Translations under genes and position numbers: made by a program | Assembly (NCBI GenBank): GCA_900543475.1 | Contig: UQRU01000007.1 | Location: 1-47,365 of the forward strand | From: an uncultured Eubacteriales bacterium | GTDB lineage: Bacteria; Bacillota; Clostridia; Christensenellales; CAG-138 | Direction of reading: 5' to 3' | DNA length: 47,365 nt | Shown here: positions 7,819 through 16,914 of the stretch, one piece after another | How the letters are laid out: each line of letters begins with the position of its first letter | Position numbering within the stretch: the first letter of the stretch is position 1 | Notes under the pieces: generated by a model | What the model saw: only the letters and a program-made list of their open reading frames with translations | Told to the model about the DNA's origin: nothing | Databases searched by the model: none

Positions 7819-8235
7819 ATGAAACGATATCTCCAGCTTGTATTGCTGTTGGCCCCTCTAGTCTGCCTGCTGGGTTGCCAATCCGCCCACAAGGCCCTAC
7901 CTGACCTATTGCCTAAGGATGGGCCGGTGGAACGGCTTTATATGACCCATACCCTAGCGGGCGAATCCCACAGCCAGGTCCTGGAGGGAGATGCTTGCCA
8001 GGGGCTGGTGGCTTGGATCGCCCAGCTGGAATTCCAGCCGGTTGCCTTTGCGCAAGGGGCTTCCCCCGGGGACGCGGAGGGCGGGGAGGTCTACGACATC
8101 GCCTTGGAGCAAGGCGGCGCCTCCTGCTTTTCCTATGTCATCACAGGGGATGCGGCTTATATTTTGGCGGATGGGGCCTGGTATGCCGTCCAGGATCCCT
8201 CCCCGCCCCCCGCAGGCGGCGTCCCGGCGGAATGA
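7819..8235 (+). CDS. Small predicted lipoprotein, function unknown
   Basis: A 138-residue exported protein. MKRYLQLVLLLAPLVCLLGC is a typical lipoprotein signal peptide with the lipidation Cys at residue 20. The rest is a compact domain with no family I recognise, ending in a Pro-rich tail. The frame stays open upstream, but that part contains the promoter, and the signal peptide fixes the start at 7819. The ribosome-binding site is only a weak AAAGG. It is monocistronic by appearance and may be an envelope-bound sensor or chaperone; there is no direct evidence for either. Confidence 0.65.
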   Translation: MKRYLQLVLLLAPLVCLLGCQSAHKALPDLLPKDGPVERLYMTHTLAGESHSQVLEGDACQGLVAWIAQLEFQPVAFAQGASPGDAEGGEVYDIALEQGGASCFSYVITGDAAYILADGAWYAVQDPSPPPAGGVPAE

Positions 8236-8302
8236 ACCGGGGTTAGGGGCGGTGGCATAGGGAACCATCGCTCTTTTTTCCCGCGTTTTTCCCGCCTGGG
8301 CC

Positions 8303-8332
8303 TTGATTTTGGCCGGCTTTCCCGATTATACT
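8303..8332 (+). promoter_or_regulatory. Promoter of the PLP decarboxylase gene
   Basis: TTGATT (8303-8308), 18-base spacer, TATACT (8327-8332), followed by a leader of about 80 bases to the ATG. Confidence 0.5.
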
Positions 8333-8420
8333 AATGCATGTATGTTTGCCGTCTATCGGTTCCGTCCCCTTTGGCCGGTGGGGCGATAGACCTGCGGATG
8401 ACGCTTGAAAGGAGCCGCCT

Positions 8421-9686
8421 ATGGCCGGAAAACCCCTTCCCTTTTCCCTGGAGCAGCTTCGCTCCATTGTGGAACAATATCCAACCCCCTTCCACCTGTA
8501 TGACGCGGGCGGCATCCGCCGCTGCATCCGGGGCTTACAGGCCGCCTTTGGCTGGAACCCTGGGTTCCGGGAATACTTTGCCGTAAAGGCCACCCCCACC
8601 CCCGGTATCCTGGCCTTGCTGCGGGACCTAGGCTGCGGCATGGACTGCGCCTCCATGACGGAATTGATGCTGTGCCAGCGGCTGGGCATCACCGGGGACC
8701 GGATCATGTTCAGTTCCAACGATACCCCGGGGGAGGAATATGCCTACGCCCGGTCCCTGGGAGCTATCATCAACCTGGACGACTTGACCCATGTGCCATA
8801 TCTAGCCGCCCACGGCGGCATCCCCCAAACCGTTTGCTGCCGCTATAACCCCGGCCATTTTTCCCTGGATCGCAACGCCATTATGGGGAATTTGCAGGAT
8901 TCCAAATTCGGCATGACCAAGGATCAATTGCTGGAGGCCTTCGCCATGCTCAAGTCCATGGGCGCCCAGCGCTTTGGCATCCACGCCATGCTCATCAGCT
9001 GTTCCCTGGACCCCGCCTATTTCCCCGTGCTGCTGGAGGATCTTTTGCAGCTGGCCCTGGAGGCCCGGGCCTATGCCGGGGTGGAGGTGAGCTTCATCGA
9101 CCTGTCCGGCGGCGTGGGCATCCCCTACCGGCCGGAGGAGGAGCCGGTGGATATGGAGGCGGTGGGCGTACAGGTGCGCAAGGTCTATGACCGGCTGGCC
9201 ATGCCCAACGGCCTATCCCCCCGGCTGTATATGGAGCTGGGCCGGTATGTGACCGGGCCCTATGGATATCTGATCACCACCGCCCTGCATGAAAAAAAGA
9301 CCCACAAGCATTACCTGGGCCTGGACGCTTCCGCCTGCGACCTGATGCGGCCCGCCCTCTACGGGGCGTACCACCACATCACCGTGCCGGCCAAGGCGCA
9401 TTTGCCTGGGGACACCCTGTACGACGTGACCGGTTCCCTGTGCGAAAACAACGACAAGTTCGCCGTAGACCGGCTGCTGCCCCAGGTGGAAATGGGGGAT
9501 CTGGTGGTGATCCACGATACCGGCGCCCACGGCCGCTCCATGGGCTATAACTACAACGGCAAGCTGCGCTGCGGGGAGCTATTGCTGGAAGAGGATGGCA
9601 GCGTGCAGCTTCTGCGCCGGCCGGAAACCCCCAAGGATTATTTTGCCACGCTGGATCATACCGGCTTGTTTGACGACCTGGATTGA
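8421..9686 (+). CDS. lysA: Diaminopimelate decarboxylase family PLP enzyme
   Basis: A 421-residue fold-type III PLP decarboxylase. The Schiff-base lysine is in FAVKATPTP (near residue 55). The glycine-rich phosphate-binding stretch is DLSGGVG. The second-domain signatures ACDLMRPALYGAYHH and GSLCENNDKFAVDR match diaminopimelate decarboxylase better than ornithine or arginine enzymes. It would make L-lysine from meso-diaminopimelate. The ATG is preceded by AAAGGAG. It is a single gene with its own promoter and strong terminator, not in a lysine operon. A paralogue acting on another D-amino acid is possible. Confidence 0.82.
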   Translation: MAGKPLPFSLEQLRSIVEQYPTPFHLYDAGGIRRCIRGLQAAFGWNPGFREYFAVKATPTPGILALLRDLGCGMDCASMTELMLCQRLGITGDRIMFSSNDTPGEEYAYARSLGAIINLDDLTHVPYLAAHGGIPQTVCCRYNPGHFSLDRNAIMGNLQDSKFGMTKDQLLEAFAMLKSMGAQRFGIHAMLISCSLDPAYFPVLLEDLLQLALEARAYAGVEVSFIDLSGGVGIPYRPEEEPVDMEAVGVQVRKVYDRLAMPNGLSPRLYMELGRYVTGPYGYLITTALHEKKTHKHYLGLDASACDLMRPALYGAYHHITVPAKAHLPGDTLYDVTGSLCENNDKFAVDRLLPQVEMGDLVVIHDTGAHGRSMGYNYNGKLRCGELLLEEDGSVQLLRRPETPKDYFATLDHTGLFDDLD

Positions 9687-9706
9687 CGGCGCTGCAATGT
9701 GGATAG

Positions 9707-9744
9707 AGGGCCGCAACCCCCGGCTGGGGTGGCGGCCCTTTTTT
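9707..9744 (+). terminator. Intrinsic terminator after the PLP decarboxylase gene
   Basis: An extended stem (AGGGCCGC with GCGGCCCT, continued by CCCC/GGGG) closes a short loop and is followed by TTTTTT. It starts 20 bases past the stop codon. Confidence 0.85.
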
Positions 9745-9865
9745 CATGCCGGCGGGCAGGGCCTATGCCGCCCCTTGCGGGGCCCGTTTTTTCGCCTTTT
9801 TTCCTGAAGAAAATCCTCTTTTTTCGTTGCGGCTCGTCATTTTTTGTAGAAAGGCTTGCCTCCGC

Positions 9866-9895
9866 TTGCCAAATCGGATTTCCCCAGTATATACT
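9866..9895 (+). promoter_or_regulatory. Promoter of the Spo0A-C-domain gene
   Basis: TTGCCA (9866-9871), 18-base spacer, TATACT (9890-9895), about 58 bases before the GTG start. Confidence 0.55.
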
Positions 9896-9952
9896 TGCGT
9901 TACACATTTCATTTCATGATTTGTTTCTTATTTAAATGAAGGGGGGATCTAT

Positions 9953-10321
9953 GTGTACGGCACCTTTGTCCCGGCGGACGTTTTGCGGGAGCTGGGTATG
10001 CAGCCCAGGTACAAGGGCTATGCCTATCTGCTCTTTATTCTCCAGAAGACCGAAGCAAAGCCGGAGTTGATGTACCGTCTCTCTCAGGAATTATATCCCA
10101 TGGTCCTGGCGCATTTTGATATCCCCAAGCAGAACCTGGAACGCAATATCCGCTTCGCCATCAAGCGCACCTGGGAATCCGGCAATAAAGCTGCCATCCG
10201 CAGGCTGTTCGGCGCCTATTCCGTCCAGGACGCCCCCAGCGTCACCGAGTTTATCACCATCCTCACCGAATGCATGATGTGCCACCGCAGCAAAAAGGCC
10301 GGCGCCCGCCGGGCCCGCTGA
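9953..10321 (+). CDS. Stand-alone Spo0A C-terminal (effector) domain protein
   Basis: A 122-residue protein made of one Spo0A DNA-binding domain. The signature helix is NLERNIRFAIKRTWESGN (about residues 62-79), close to the Spo0A segment that begins ERAIRHAIEVAW. The preceding KGYAYLLFIL and LYPMVLAHFDIPK segments also align. There is no receiver domain and no phosphorylation site. The start is a GTG after a GGGGGG purine tract; no other start exists in frame before a stop. It might bind 0A-box-like DNA or interfere with Spo0A; both are inference. Confidence 0.8.
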   Translation: MYGTFVPADVLRELGMQPRYKGYAYLLFILQKTEAKPELMYRLSQELYPMVLAHFDIPKQNLERNIRFAIKRTWESGNKAAIRRLFGAYSVQDAPSVTEFITILTECMMCHRSKKAGARRAR

Positions 10322-10380
10322 CGGCAGGGCTTGCAAAGGATGGAAAAGCCATGTATCATTATGCCATGGAAGGAAACCTT

Positions 10381-11577
10381 ATGAAGCGGCAACGCATCCA
10401 ATATCTATGGGGTATGCTGGCCCTTATGCTGCTGGTCTATATCCTGCTGCACGACTTGCTGGGGGGCACCCTGTTCGCCCACGAGCCTCTGGATAGCTAT
10501 ACCCTGCAAGCCTTGGCCTGGCGGGAAGGCCGCCTAAGCCTGGGGCAGGATTATCCCTGGCTGGAGCTGGCCACCTACCAGGGGGATTGGTATGTTTCCT
10601 TTCCCCCCTTCCCCAGCGTGGTCATGCTGCCTTTGACCTATCTCTTTGGGGAAAATACCCCCAACAACCTGTTGATCATCCTCTACGCCATGGGTACGGC
10701 TGCCTTAGCCTATCTTTGCCTGTGCCGCCGGGGGGTCAAGCCCCCTGCCGCCGCCTTCCTGGGCCTGTTCTATGTGCTGGGCTCCAATATGTGCTGGATG
10801 AGCACCTCCGGCGGGGTGTGGTTCCAGGCCCAGGCCCTGAATATGCTGCTGCTTACCGGCTGCCTGCTGGCCGCCCTGGACGGCCATCGGGCGACCGCCT
10901 ACGCCCTGGTGGCCCTGGCCGTGGGCTGCCGGCCCTTTTCCATCTGCGCCTTTTTGCCCCTGTTCGTCTACTTTTACCAGGCGGACCGGAAGGCCGGCCT
11001 CTCCCCCTGGGGCTGCCTGAAAAAGCAGCTGCCCTGCCTGATCCTGCCCGCCTGCATCGGCGGCGGGTACATGTGGTATAACTATGTCCGGTTCGGCAAT
11101 CCCTTGGAGTTTGGCCACAACTACCTGCCGGAATTTTTAGAAGCCCCCGACGGCCAATTCCACCTTTCCTACCTGCTGGAAAACCTGCGCAATATCCTTT
11201 TGCGCCCCGTCACCATAACCGCCGGCGGCCGCCTGGAATTTCCCTACTTCAACGGGTTCCTGTTCTATGTGGCCAATCCCCTGTACCTATTGCTGTTCAT
11301 ACAGGTGTTCCGGGATGGGCGGGCCAAGCACATGGATGGGTTGCGGTGGGCGCTGCTATTGGCCATGGCGGCGGAGCTGCTGCTGCTCTGCGTCCACAAA
11401 ACCTTTGGCGGCTGGCAATTCGGCGCCCGCTATACGGTGGATATGCTGCCCATGGTCCTGGCATATCTGCTCCTGCAAAAGGACCGGCCCCTTCCCTTCC
11501 ACGAAAAAGCCATCGGCCTGTTCGCCATCGCCTTCAACCTATACGGCGCCCTGGCCATGACCTTCCTCTTTGCCTGA
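10381..11577 (+). CDS. Polytopic membrane protein, GT-C glycosyltransferase-like
   Basis: A 398-residue protein with about nine to eleven hydrophobic segments. After the first membrane helix an acidic extracellular stretch (EPLDSYTLQALAWREGRLSL, about residues 37-56) resembles the first loop of GT-C enzymes that use polyprenyl-phosphate sugars. The later FGARYTVDMLPM segment also resembles that group. The start was placed at MKRQRIQY, with GGAAGG upstream. The Spo0A-domain gene ends 59 bases upstream and cyclophilin follows 62 bases downstream. Substrate and true catalytic role are not shown by the sequence. Confidence 0.6.
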   Translation: MKRQRIQYLWGMLALMLLVYILLHDLLGGTLFAHEPLDSYTLQALAWREGRLSLGQDYPWLELATYQGDWYVSFPPFPSVVMLPLTYLFGENTPNNLLIILYAMGTAALAYLCLCRRGVKPPAAAFLGLFYVLGSNMCWMSTSGGVWFQAQALNMLLLTGCLLAALDGHRATAYALVALAVGCRPFSICAFLPLFVYFYQADRKAGLSPWGCLKKQLPCLILPACIGGGYMWYNYVRFGNPLEFGHNYLPEFLEAPDGQFHLSYLLENLRNILLRPVTITAGGRLEFPYFNGFLFYVANPLYLLLFIQVFRDGRAKHMDGLRWALLLAMAAELLLLCVHKTFGGWQFGARYTVDMLPMVLAYLLLQKDRPLPFHEKAIGLFAIAFNLYGALAMTFLFA

Positions 11578-11593
11578 GGGATCAGGCTTCCAT

Positions 11594-11618
11594 AAAAAAA
11601 TTGCCGCAACCCTGCGGC
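11594..11618 (-). terminator. Hairpin with T-run in the minus direction
   Basis: GCCGCA/TGCGGC (11603-11608 with 11613-11618) is followed on the minus strand by AATTTTTTT. No minus-strand gene enters it, so it may stop antisense transcription or shape the leader of the cyclophilin gene. Confidence 0.4.
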
Positions 11619-11639
11619 GGAAAAAAAGGAGAGCATTCC

Positions 11640-12143
11640 ATGGTAGTAATTGAAATGGAAAACGGCGGCGTTATCAAGCTGGAGCTGGACGCCACCGCCG
11701 CCCCCAACACGGTGCGCAACTTTAAGTCCCTGGTTTCCAAGGGCTTTTACGACGGCCTGCTGTTCCACCGGGTCATATCCGGCTTCATGATCCAGGGCGG
11801 CTGCCCCCAGGGTACCGGCATGGGCGGCCCCGGCTATCAGATCCGGGGAGAATTCACCCAAAACGGCTTCCCCAATCCCCTGCGTCATGACCGGGGCGTG
11901 ATCTCCATGGCCCGGGCCGCCCATCCGGATTCCGCCGGCTCCCAGTTCTTCATCATGCACAAGGACGGCAATTTCCTGGATGGCCAATACGCTGCCTTTG
12001 GCAAGGTGATCGAAGGCATGGATGTGGTGGACGCCATTGCCGCCGTCCCCACCAGCCCGGCTGACCGGCCCCTTACCCCGGTGCGGATCAAATCCATCAC
12101 CCTGGTGGACGAAACCTGCGACGAGGAGCCGGAAACGGTATAA
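11640..12143 (+). CDS. Cyclophilin-type peptidyl-prolyl cis-trans isomerase
   Basis: A 167-residue cytoplasmic cyclophilin that speeds proline isomerisation during protein folding. Core signatures are present: LLFHRVISGFMIQGG (catalytic Arg in FHR), the SAGSQFFI motif and the FGKVIEGMDVVDAIA end. No signal peptide. The start is the ATG at 11640, with AAAGGAG nine bases before it; the longer upstream frame overlaps the previous gene. The gene lies alone between two unrelated plus-strand genes. Confidence 0.93.
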   Translation: MVVIEMENGGVIKLELDATAAPNTVRNFKSLVSKGFYDGLLFHRVISGFMIQGGCPQGTGMGGPGYQIRGEFTQNGFPNPLRHDRGVISMARAAHPDSAGSQFFIMHKDGNFLDGQYAAFGKVIEGMDVVDAIAAVPTSPADRPLTPVRIKSITLVDETCDEEPETV

Positions 12144-12172
12144 TCCCCCCGGCCTCTTGGCACACTAAGCCC

Positions 12173-13783
12173 ATGAGAATGGGCGTCCAACAATTAAAAG
12201 ATTTTTTAGACGCGCCCCCGGCTCAGCCCGAGAGCGCGTCTTATTCCTTTGTGGAGGAGCCTTACGCCGCCTATTTGCAGGCCGTGGCCCCCACGTCCCA
12301 GGAGCTGGCGCTGCAACGGGACAATCCTCCGTTGGCCTTGCCCCGGTTTATCCTGTTGTTCCAGGGGGATTGGACCCCCGCCGACCGGGAACGGACCATG
12401 GCGTCCCTCAAGGCCCAATCCTACGACCGCTTTCAAACCGCTACCCTGCCGGAAACCGGCGACGGGGACTATTTCCTATATCTTTGGCCGGGGGATACGT
12501 TGGCCCCGGACGCCCTGTATCATTTTGCCCGAGCCGCCGCAGGGGGCGCGGACCTGATCTACGGGGACGAGGATTTTCTCTATCCCCATCCTCCCTGCTG
12601 CCGCCTTCCCTTCTTTAAAAGCGCTCCCAGCCTGATCACCCAATCCAGTTTTGATATGCTCTCCTGCGGGGTCGCCGTACACCGGAACCTGCTGAAGCAA
12701 GTGGGCCCTATGGCGGGAGCCTCCGCCGAGGCCCGGTATGCCTTCAACCTAAAAGCCCTGGCTGCCAGCCGCCGGGCGGTACACATTCCCAGGCCCCTAT
12801 ATACCCTATTCCAAGACCGTCGGCCCGGCCCTTCGGCCGTCGCCCTGTTGGAAACGGCCTTGGGCGGCCAAGAGCGGGTGGCTTGCGGCCAATGGCCCGG
12901 CAGCTTTCGTGTATGGGCCCCGGTTGGAAACAAGCCTTCTTTTTCCATTGTGATTCCCAACCGGAACCACTGCGCCGGCCTTCGTAGGCTCCTGGAAAGC
13001 CTGGAAGCCTATACCGTCCTGCCCCCCTGCGCCATTCGCATTGTGGATCTGGGCAGCCGGGATGCCACCACCCTGCGGTATTACCAGCTTCTAAAAAAGA
13101 ACCGGGCGGCGCAGATCCTCTTTCCTGGAGAGGGCAACCTTTCCCGGGGCCTGAACCTGGCTGCCCGTTCCACCAGCGCGGATACCCTAGTTTTCCTCAG
13201 CCCTGGGGTGGAGATCCTGTCCCCCGGCTGGGTGGGCCGGCTGCTGGAGCAGCTGAACCGGCCTGGAGTGGGCGCCGCCGGGGGAAAGCTGGTGGACGAA
13301 GCGGGGAAGCTGCTATTTACCGGCGGCGTGGTCGGGATCGAGGGGTGGACAGGCAGCTTTTACGCCGGCCAGGGGGACGACACGGATCGCCTAAGGAAAA
13401 ACCGGCTGGTCAACAGCATCCGGGCGGTTTCCTACCTATCCCTGGCGTGTTTGGCCATTCCGGCAAGGGTGTTCTGGAACGTGGGGGGCTTTGATGAAAG
13501 CTTTTCCCAAGCGGGGCTGGATGTGGAGCTATGCCTGCGGCTGGGCCGGCGGGGGTTGGCCTGCGTCTATACCCCCTACACGGTTTTGCGCCACCATGGC
13601 CCCCTGCCCAGCCTGGCCCAGGCCGGACAGGGGGACCAGCGCCGGGCCTACGATGGATTGCGGGATACGCTCCTCTGGGGCGATCCCCATATCAGCCCCA
13701 ACTATGACCTTTCCGCCCCCCTGCCCATCGTCTCCCCCACCCCGTACCCGCCCATCCGGCGCAATCCTTTCTTTCAGCCTTAA
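12173..13783 (+). CDS. GT2-like glycosyltransferase protein
   Basis: A 536-residue protein whose C-terminal half has a GT-A fold. It starts SFSIVIPNRNHCAGLRRLLE (about residue 258), with the metal-site region replaced by VFLSPGVEILSPGW and a later VGGFDESFSQAGLDVELCLR acceptor-side motif. The N-terminal half has a second, weaker GT-A-like part containing LIYGDEDFLYPH. Proteins with two such parts often build cell-surface glycans. It probably transfers a sugar from a nucleotide sugar, but donor and acceptor are unknown. No Shine-Dalgarno site precedes either possible ATG (12173 or 12179), so the start is uncertain. Confidence 0.75.
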   Translation: MRMGVQQLKDFLDAPPAQPESASYSFVEEPYAAYLQAVAPTSQELALQRDNPPLALPRFILLFQGDWTPADRERTMASLKAQSYDRFQTATLPETGDGDYFLYLWPGDTLAPDALYHFARAAAGGADLIYGDEDFLYPHPPCCRLPFFKSAPSLITQSSFDMLSCGVAVHRNLLKQVGPMAGASAEARYAFNLKALAASRRAVHIPRPLYTLFQDRRPGPSAVALLETALGGQERVACGQWPGSFRVWAPVGNKPSFSIVIPNRNHCAGLRRLLESLEAYTVLPPCAIRIVDLGSRDATTLRYYQLLKKNRAAQILFPGEGNLSRGLNLAARSTSADTLVFLSPGVEILSPGWVGRLLEQLNRPGVGAAGGKLVDEAGKLLFTGGVVGIEGWTGSFYAGQGDDTDRLRKNRLVNSIRAVSYLSLACLAIPARVFWNVGGFDESFSQAGLDVELCLRLGRRGLACVYTPYTVLRHHGPLPSLAQAGQGDQRRAYDGLRDTLLWGDPHISPNYDLSAPLPIVSPTPYPPIRRNPFFQP

Positions 13784-13888
13784 CGCCATGGATGCGGGCG
13801 CATGGAGCCTTTCTCCTTCTTTGCCCAGCCGCTGGGTGAAAATAGGCGCTTTCGTTAGCCGCCGCAGCGTTCGCCCAAAGCATAAAAT

Positions 13889-13918
13889 GGGAGCGCAGTT
13901 TCTGCCCTCCCTATTTTT
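13889..13918. terminator. Bidirectional terminator between the GT2-like gene and phoR
   Basis: GGGAG-c-GCAG / CTGC-c-CTCCC closes a TTT loop (13889-13911). TATTTTT follows on plus and ATTTTA on minus, so it can serve both convergent genes. Confidence 0.75.
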
Positions 13919-13925
13919 AATCCCT

Positions 13926-15575
13926 TTACAGGGGGAACCGCACTTGGGCGCAGGTGCCGCCGCCCGGCGCTTCGGATAAGGATACGCTGGCATTGTGGTA
14001 GGCCGCCCCATGCTTCACGATGGACAGGCCAAGGCCCGTGCCGCCGGTCTGCTTGGAATGGCTTTTATCCACCCGGTAGAACCGCTCGAATACCTTTTCC
14101 CGGTGCTCCGGCGGGATGCCGATGCCCGTATCCGTGACCTGCAACAGGATGGCGCCGGGCTTTTTATGCACCGATACCACCACGCTGCCTTGGGGCCGGT
14201 TGTACTTAATGGCATTGTCGCACAGATTGTACACCATCTCTTCTAAAATGGACCTTACGCCAAAAACTGTGGCGGTCTCCCCATCCACCCGCAGGCTTAC
14301 CTGGGCCTTCTGGGCGGCGGCTTGGAGGTGATTGCATACCCCCGCGCACAAGGCCAGCAGCTCTACCGGCTCTCGCTGGCTATCCACGACCCCTTCATCC
14401 AGGCTGGAAAGCCGGATGATATCCCGGATCAGCGCCAATAGACGGTTGGCTTCCCCGTAGATCCTGCCGGCAAAGGCGGGGATATCCTCCGGATCCACCA
14501 GGCCGTTGCGGATGATCTCCGCATAGCCGGATATGGAGGTAAGGGGGGTCTTTAACTCATGGGATACATTGGCGGAAAACTCCCGCCGTAGGGCTTCCGC
14601 CTGCTGCTTTTCCGTCACATCCAGCACCAGCAGCACCGCCCCCCGATGGCCGGGCACCGGGCTTGCATACAGGGCGTAGCTGCGGCCCCGCAGCTCCAGG
14701 ATGGCGCTGGCCGGCTTGCCCGCCAGGGCCTGCTCCGCCACCTGGGCCAACTGGTCGCTGCGGTTTAGGGCGATCAGCTTCTGGCCCTGGAGTTGTTCCC
14801 CGGATACCTGAAATAGCCGGGCTGCGCTGGCATTGATGGAAAGGATATCCCCGCCCTGGCTTAGGACGATCAGCCCTTCGTTCATGTTGGCGGTAATAGC
14901 CGCCAGCTCGTTTTGGCTGTTGCGCAGGGCGCAGATCCGCTCCTGGATCTCTATTTTTTGATGCTGTAGCTTATGGAATAAGGGGGCCAATTCGTCATAG
15001 GCCTCGCAGGATTCCGGATGCTCCAGGTCAAGGCCGTTGATGGGGGCTACAATCCGCTTGGAAAGCTTGGAAGCCAATATCCCGGAGAGCAGGGCCGCCG
15101 CCAGGCCGATGAGCAGCATGGGCTGCAACATCCCCCATAGTACGGTCAGCAGGGAGCTTTGGGTACTGGAGATCCGCAAAACTGTGCCGTCATCCAGACG
15201 CAGGGCATAATACAGGGTCTTTTCGCTCAGGGTATCGGAATAGCGGTAGCTTTCCCCCTCTTGCCCGGTCAGGGCTTCATATATTTCTTCCCGGTCGCTA
15301 TGGTTTTCCAGGGTGCTGGCATCCACCTTGCTATCGTACAGCACCGTGCCGTCCGCCGCCACCCAAGTGATCCGGTTGCCGCTGGAAGGCAGGGTGGAAA
15401 GATAGTCGAGACCGTTTTGCTGGACCCCAGCCGCAATATAGGACGTGCCGTTTTTCAGCTCCCCCAGCATGTTTTCCTCAAAGGAACCGTACATTACCCC
15501 GGTGATAAGGCCCATACATACCAGCAGCACCAGTAGCGCCACCAGCAGGATGGTGCGAAAGATGCGTTTGGTCAT
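13926..15575 (-). CDS. phoR: PhoR-type sensor histidine kinase
   Basis: A 549-residue membrane kinase of the phosphate two-component system. Two membrane helices (about residues 8-30 and 148-168) enclose an extracytoplasmic sensor. A PAS-like domain follows (about 220-320), then HisKA with FSANVSHELKTPL and the ATPase domain with NLCDNAIKYN, DTGIGIP and GTGLGLSIVKH. It phosphorylates the response regulator encoded just upstream. Its ATG overlaps that gene's stop (ATGA). Being last in the pst-phoU-phoBR operon supports control by phosphate supply. Confidence 0.9.
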   Translation of the reverse strand: MTKRIFRTILLVALLVLLVCMGLITGVMYGSFEENMLGELKNGTSYIAAGVQQNGLDYLSTLPSSGNRITWVAADGTVLYDSKVDASTLENHSDREEIYEALTGQEGESYRYSDTLSEKTLYYALRLDDGTVLRISSTQSSLLTVLWGMLQPMLLIGLAAALLSGILASKLSKRIVAPINGLDLEHPESCEAYDELAPLFHKLQHQKIEIQERICALRNSQNELAAITANMNEGLIVLSQGGDILSINASAARLFQVSGEQLQGQKLIALNRSDQLAQVAEQALAGKPASAILELRGRSYALYASPVPGHRGAVLLVLDVTEKQQAEALRREFSANVSHELKTPLTSISGYAEIIRNGLVDPEDIPAFAGRIYGEANRLLALIRDIIRLSSLDEGVVDSQREPVELLALCAGVCNHLQAAAQKAQVSLRVDGETATVFGVRSILEEMVYNLCDNAIKYNRPQGSVVVSVHKKPGAILLQVTDTGIGIPPEHREKVFERFYRVDKSHSKQTGGTGLGLSIVKHGAAYHNASVSLSEAPGGGTCAQVRFPL

Positions 15576-16249
15576 GCCTGTCCCTCCCCGGCCCGGTAGC
15601 CTACCCCGCGAACCGTCTCCACAATGCTGGCGCCTTCGCCTAGTTTCTGGCGCAGGGTCTGCACATGCACATCCACCGTCCGGGTGCCGCCTTCATAGTC
15701 GTATCCCCACACGTCCCGCAGCAGCCTTTCCCTGGAAAATACCATGCCCCGGTTGCGCAGCAGAAAATGCAACAAATCGTACTCCTTCAAGGTAAGGGTT
15801 ATGGGCTGGCCGTTTACCGTCACCTGATGCCGGCCGTCGTCCACCGTCACCGGCCCGCAGGAAAGCACCCCTTCCCCCGGCTGGGGAACCGTGCGCCGCA
15901 ACAGGGCCCGTACCCGGGAGACCAGCTCCATCATGCCGAAGGGCTTGGATACATAATCGTCCGCACCGCTATCCAGGCCGATCACCTTATCGTATTCGGC
16001 CCCCTTGGCGGTGAGCATGATGATGGGCAGCTGAGCGGTATCCGGGTCCCGGCGCAGCCGCTGTAAGATGGTCAACCCATCCTCCCCGGGCAGCATGATG
16101 TCCAGCAGGACCAGGTCCGGCCGCTTGGCCTGCATGGCCTGCCAAAACGCCGTCCCATCGGTAAAACCCTGGGCAGGGAGGCCGCTTTTTTCCAGGGTGT
16201 AGATCACCAGCTCCCGGATATTGACATCGTCCTCCACATAATAGATCAT
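15572..16249 (-). CDS. phoB: PhoB/PhoP-type response regulator
   Basis: A 225-residue OmpR-family regulator. The receiver domain has the acidic pocket VEDD near residue 5 and the phosphorylated Asp in LVLLDIMLPGEDG. The winged-helix DNA-binding domain ends with DVWGYDYEGGTRTVDVHVQTL. A longer frame upstream is rejected because the ATG at 16249 has AAGGAGG and overlaps the phoU stop as ATGA. It should bind Pho boxes in phosphate-starvation promoters, including pstS. Confidence 0.92.
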   Translation of the reverse strand: MIYYVEDDVNIRELVIYTLEKSGLPAQGFTDGTAFWQAMQAKRPDLVLLDIMLPGEDGLTILQRLRRDPDTAQLPIIMLTAKGAEYDKVIGLDSGADDYVSKPFGMMELVSRVRALLRRTVPQPGEGVLSCGPVTVDDGRHQVTVNGQPITLTLKEYDLLHFLLRNRGMVFSRERLLRDVWGYDYEGGTRTVDVHVQTLRQKLGEGASIVETVRGVGYRAGEGQA

Positions 16250-16914
16250 ACGTCCTCCTTGTTTTCTTCCGCGGTGCGATGGACGCCGGTAATGGCGTAT
16301 ACCACCCATTCCGCAATGTTGACGGCATGGTCGCCGATGCGTTCAAAATACTTGGCGATCATCAGAAAATCCAGGGCCTGGGAACCATTGGCAGGGTCCT
16401 CCCGGATCAGCCCGGTCAGTTCCTCCCGCACGGCGCTGAACAGGCCGTCCACCACATCGTCCGCCTGGATCACCCCCTGGGCCATTTCCAAATCCCGCCG
16501 CACAAAAGCGTCGATGCTCCGGGTGACCATGCCCATGGTGGCATCCGCCATCTTGGGCAATAGGTCCAGGGGCTTGATATAGGGGGCGCCGGAAAGGAAG
16601 ATCACGATCTCGGAAATATCCGCGCTCTGGTCCCCGATCCGCTCCATATCCGTGATCATTTTCAGGGCCGCGGAGATGAGGCGAAGATCCCGGGCCACAG
16701 GCTGCTGCTGCAACAACAGCTTCAGGCAAAGGGACTCGATGTCCTTCTCCTTTTGATCCACCTCCCGGTCAAAGGCGATGGCCCGCCGGGCCTTTTGGGC
16801 GTCCTGCTCCACCAGGGCTTCCACGCTGCTCTTGATGGCGTGCTCGATGAGCGCCCCCATCTCGATCAGCTCCGTGTTCAGTTCCTGCAGCTGTGCGTCA
16901 AACCCTCTGCGCAT
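16246..16914 (-). CDS. phoU: Phosphate transport regulator PhoU
   Basis: A 222-residue, all-helical two-repeat protein of the PhoU family that couples the Pst transporter to PhoR and keeps the Pho response off when phosphate is plentiful. The family signatures ERIGDQSADISE (first repeat) and KYFERIGDHAVNIAEW (second repeat) are clear. The start overlaps the pstB stop by one base (TAATG) and its own stop overlaps the phoB start, giving strict translational coupling. Confidence 0.95.
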   Translation of the reverse strand: MRRGFDAQLQELNTELIEMGALIEHAIKSSVEALVEQDAQKARRAIAFDREVDQKEKDIESLCLKLLLQQQPVARDLRLISAALKMITDMERIGDQSADISEIVIFLSGAPYIKPLDLLPKMADATMGMVTRSIDAFVRRDLEMAQGVIQADDVVDGLFSAVREELTGLIREDPANGSQALDFLMIAKYFERIGDHAVNIAEWVVYAITGVHRTAEENKEDV

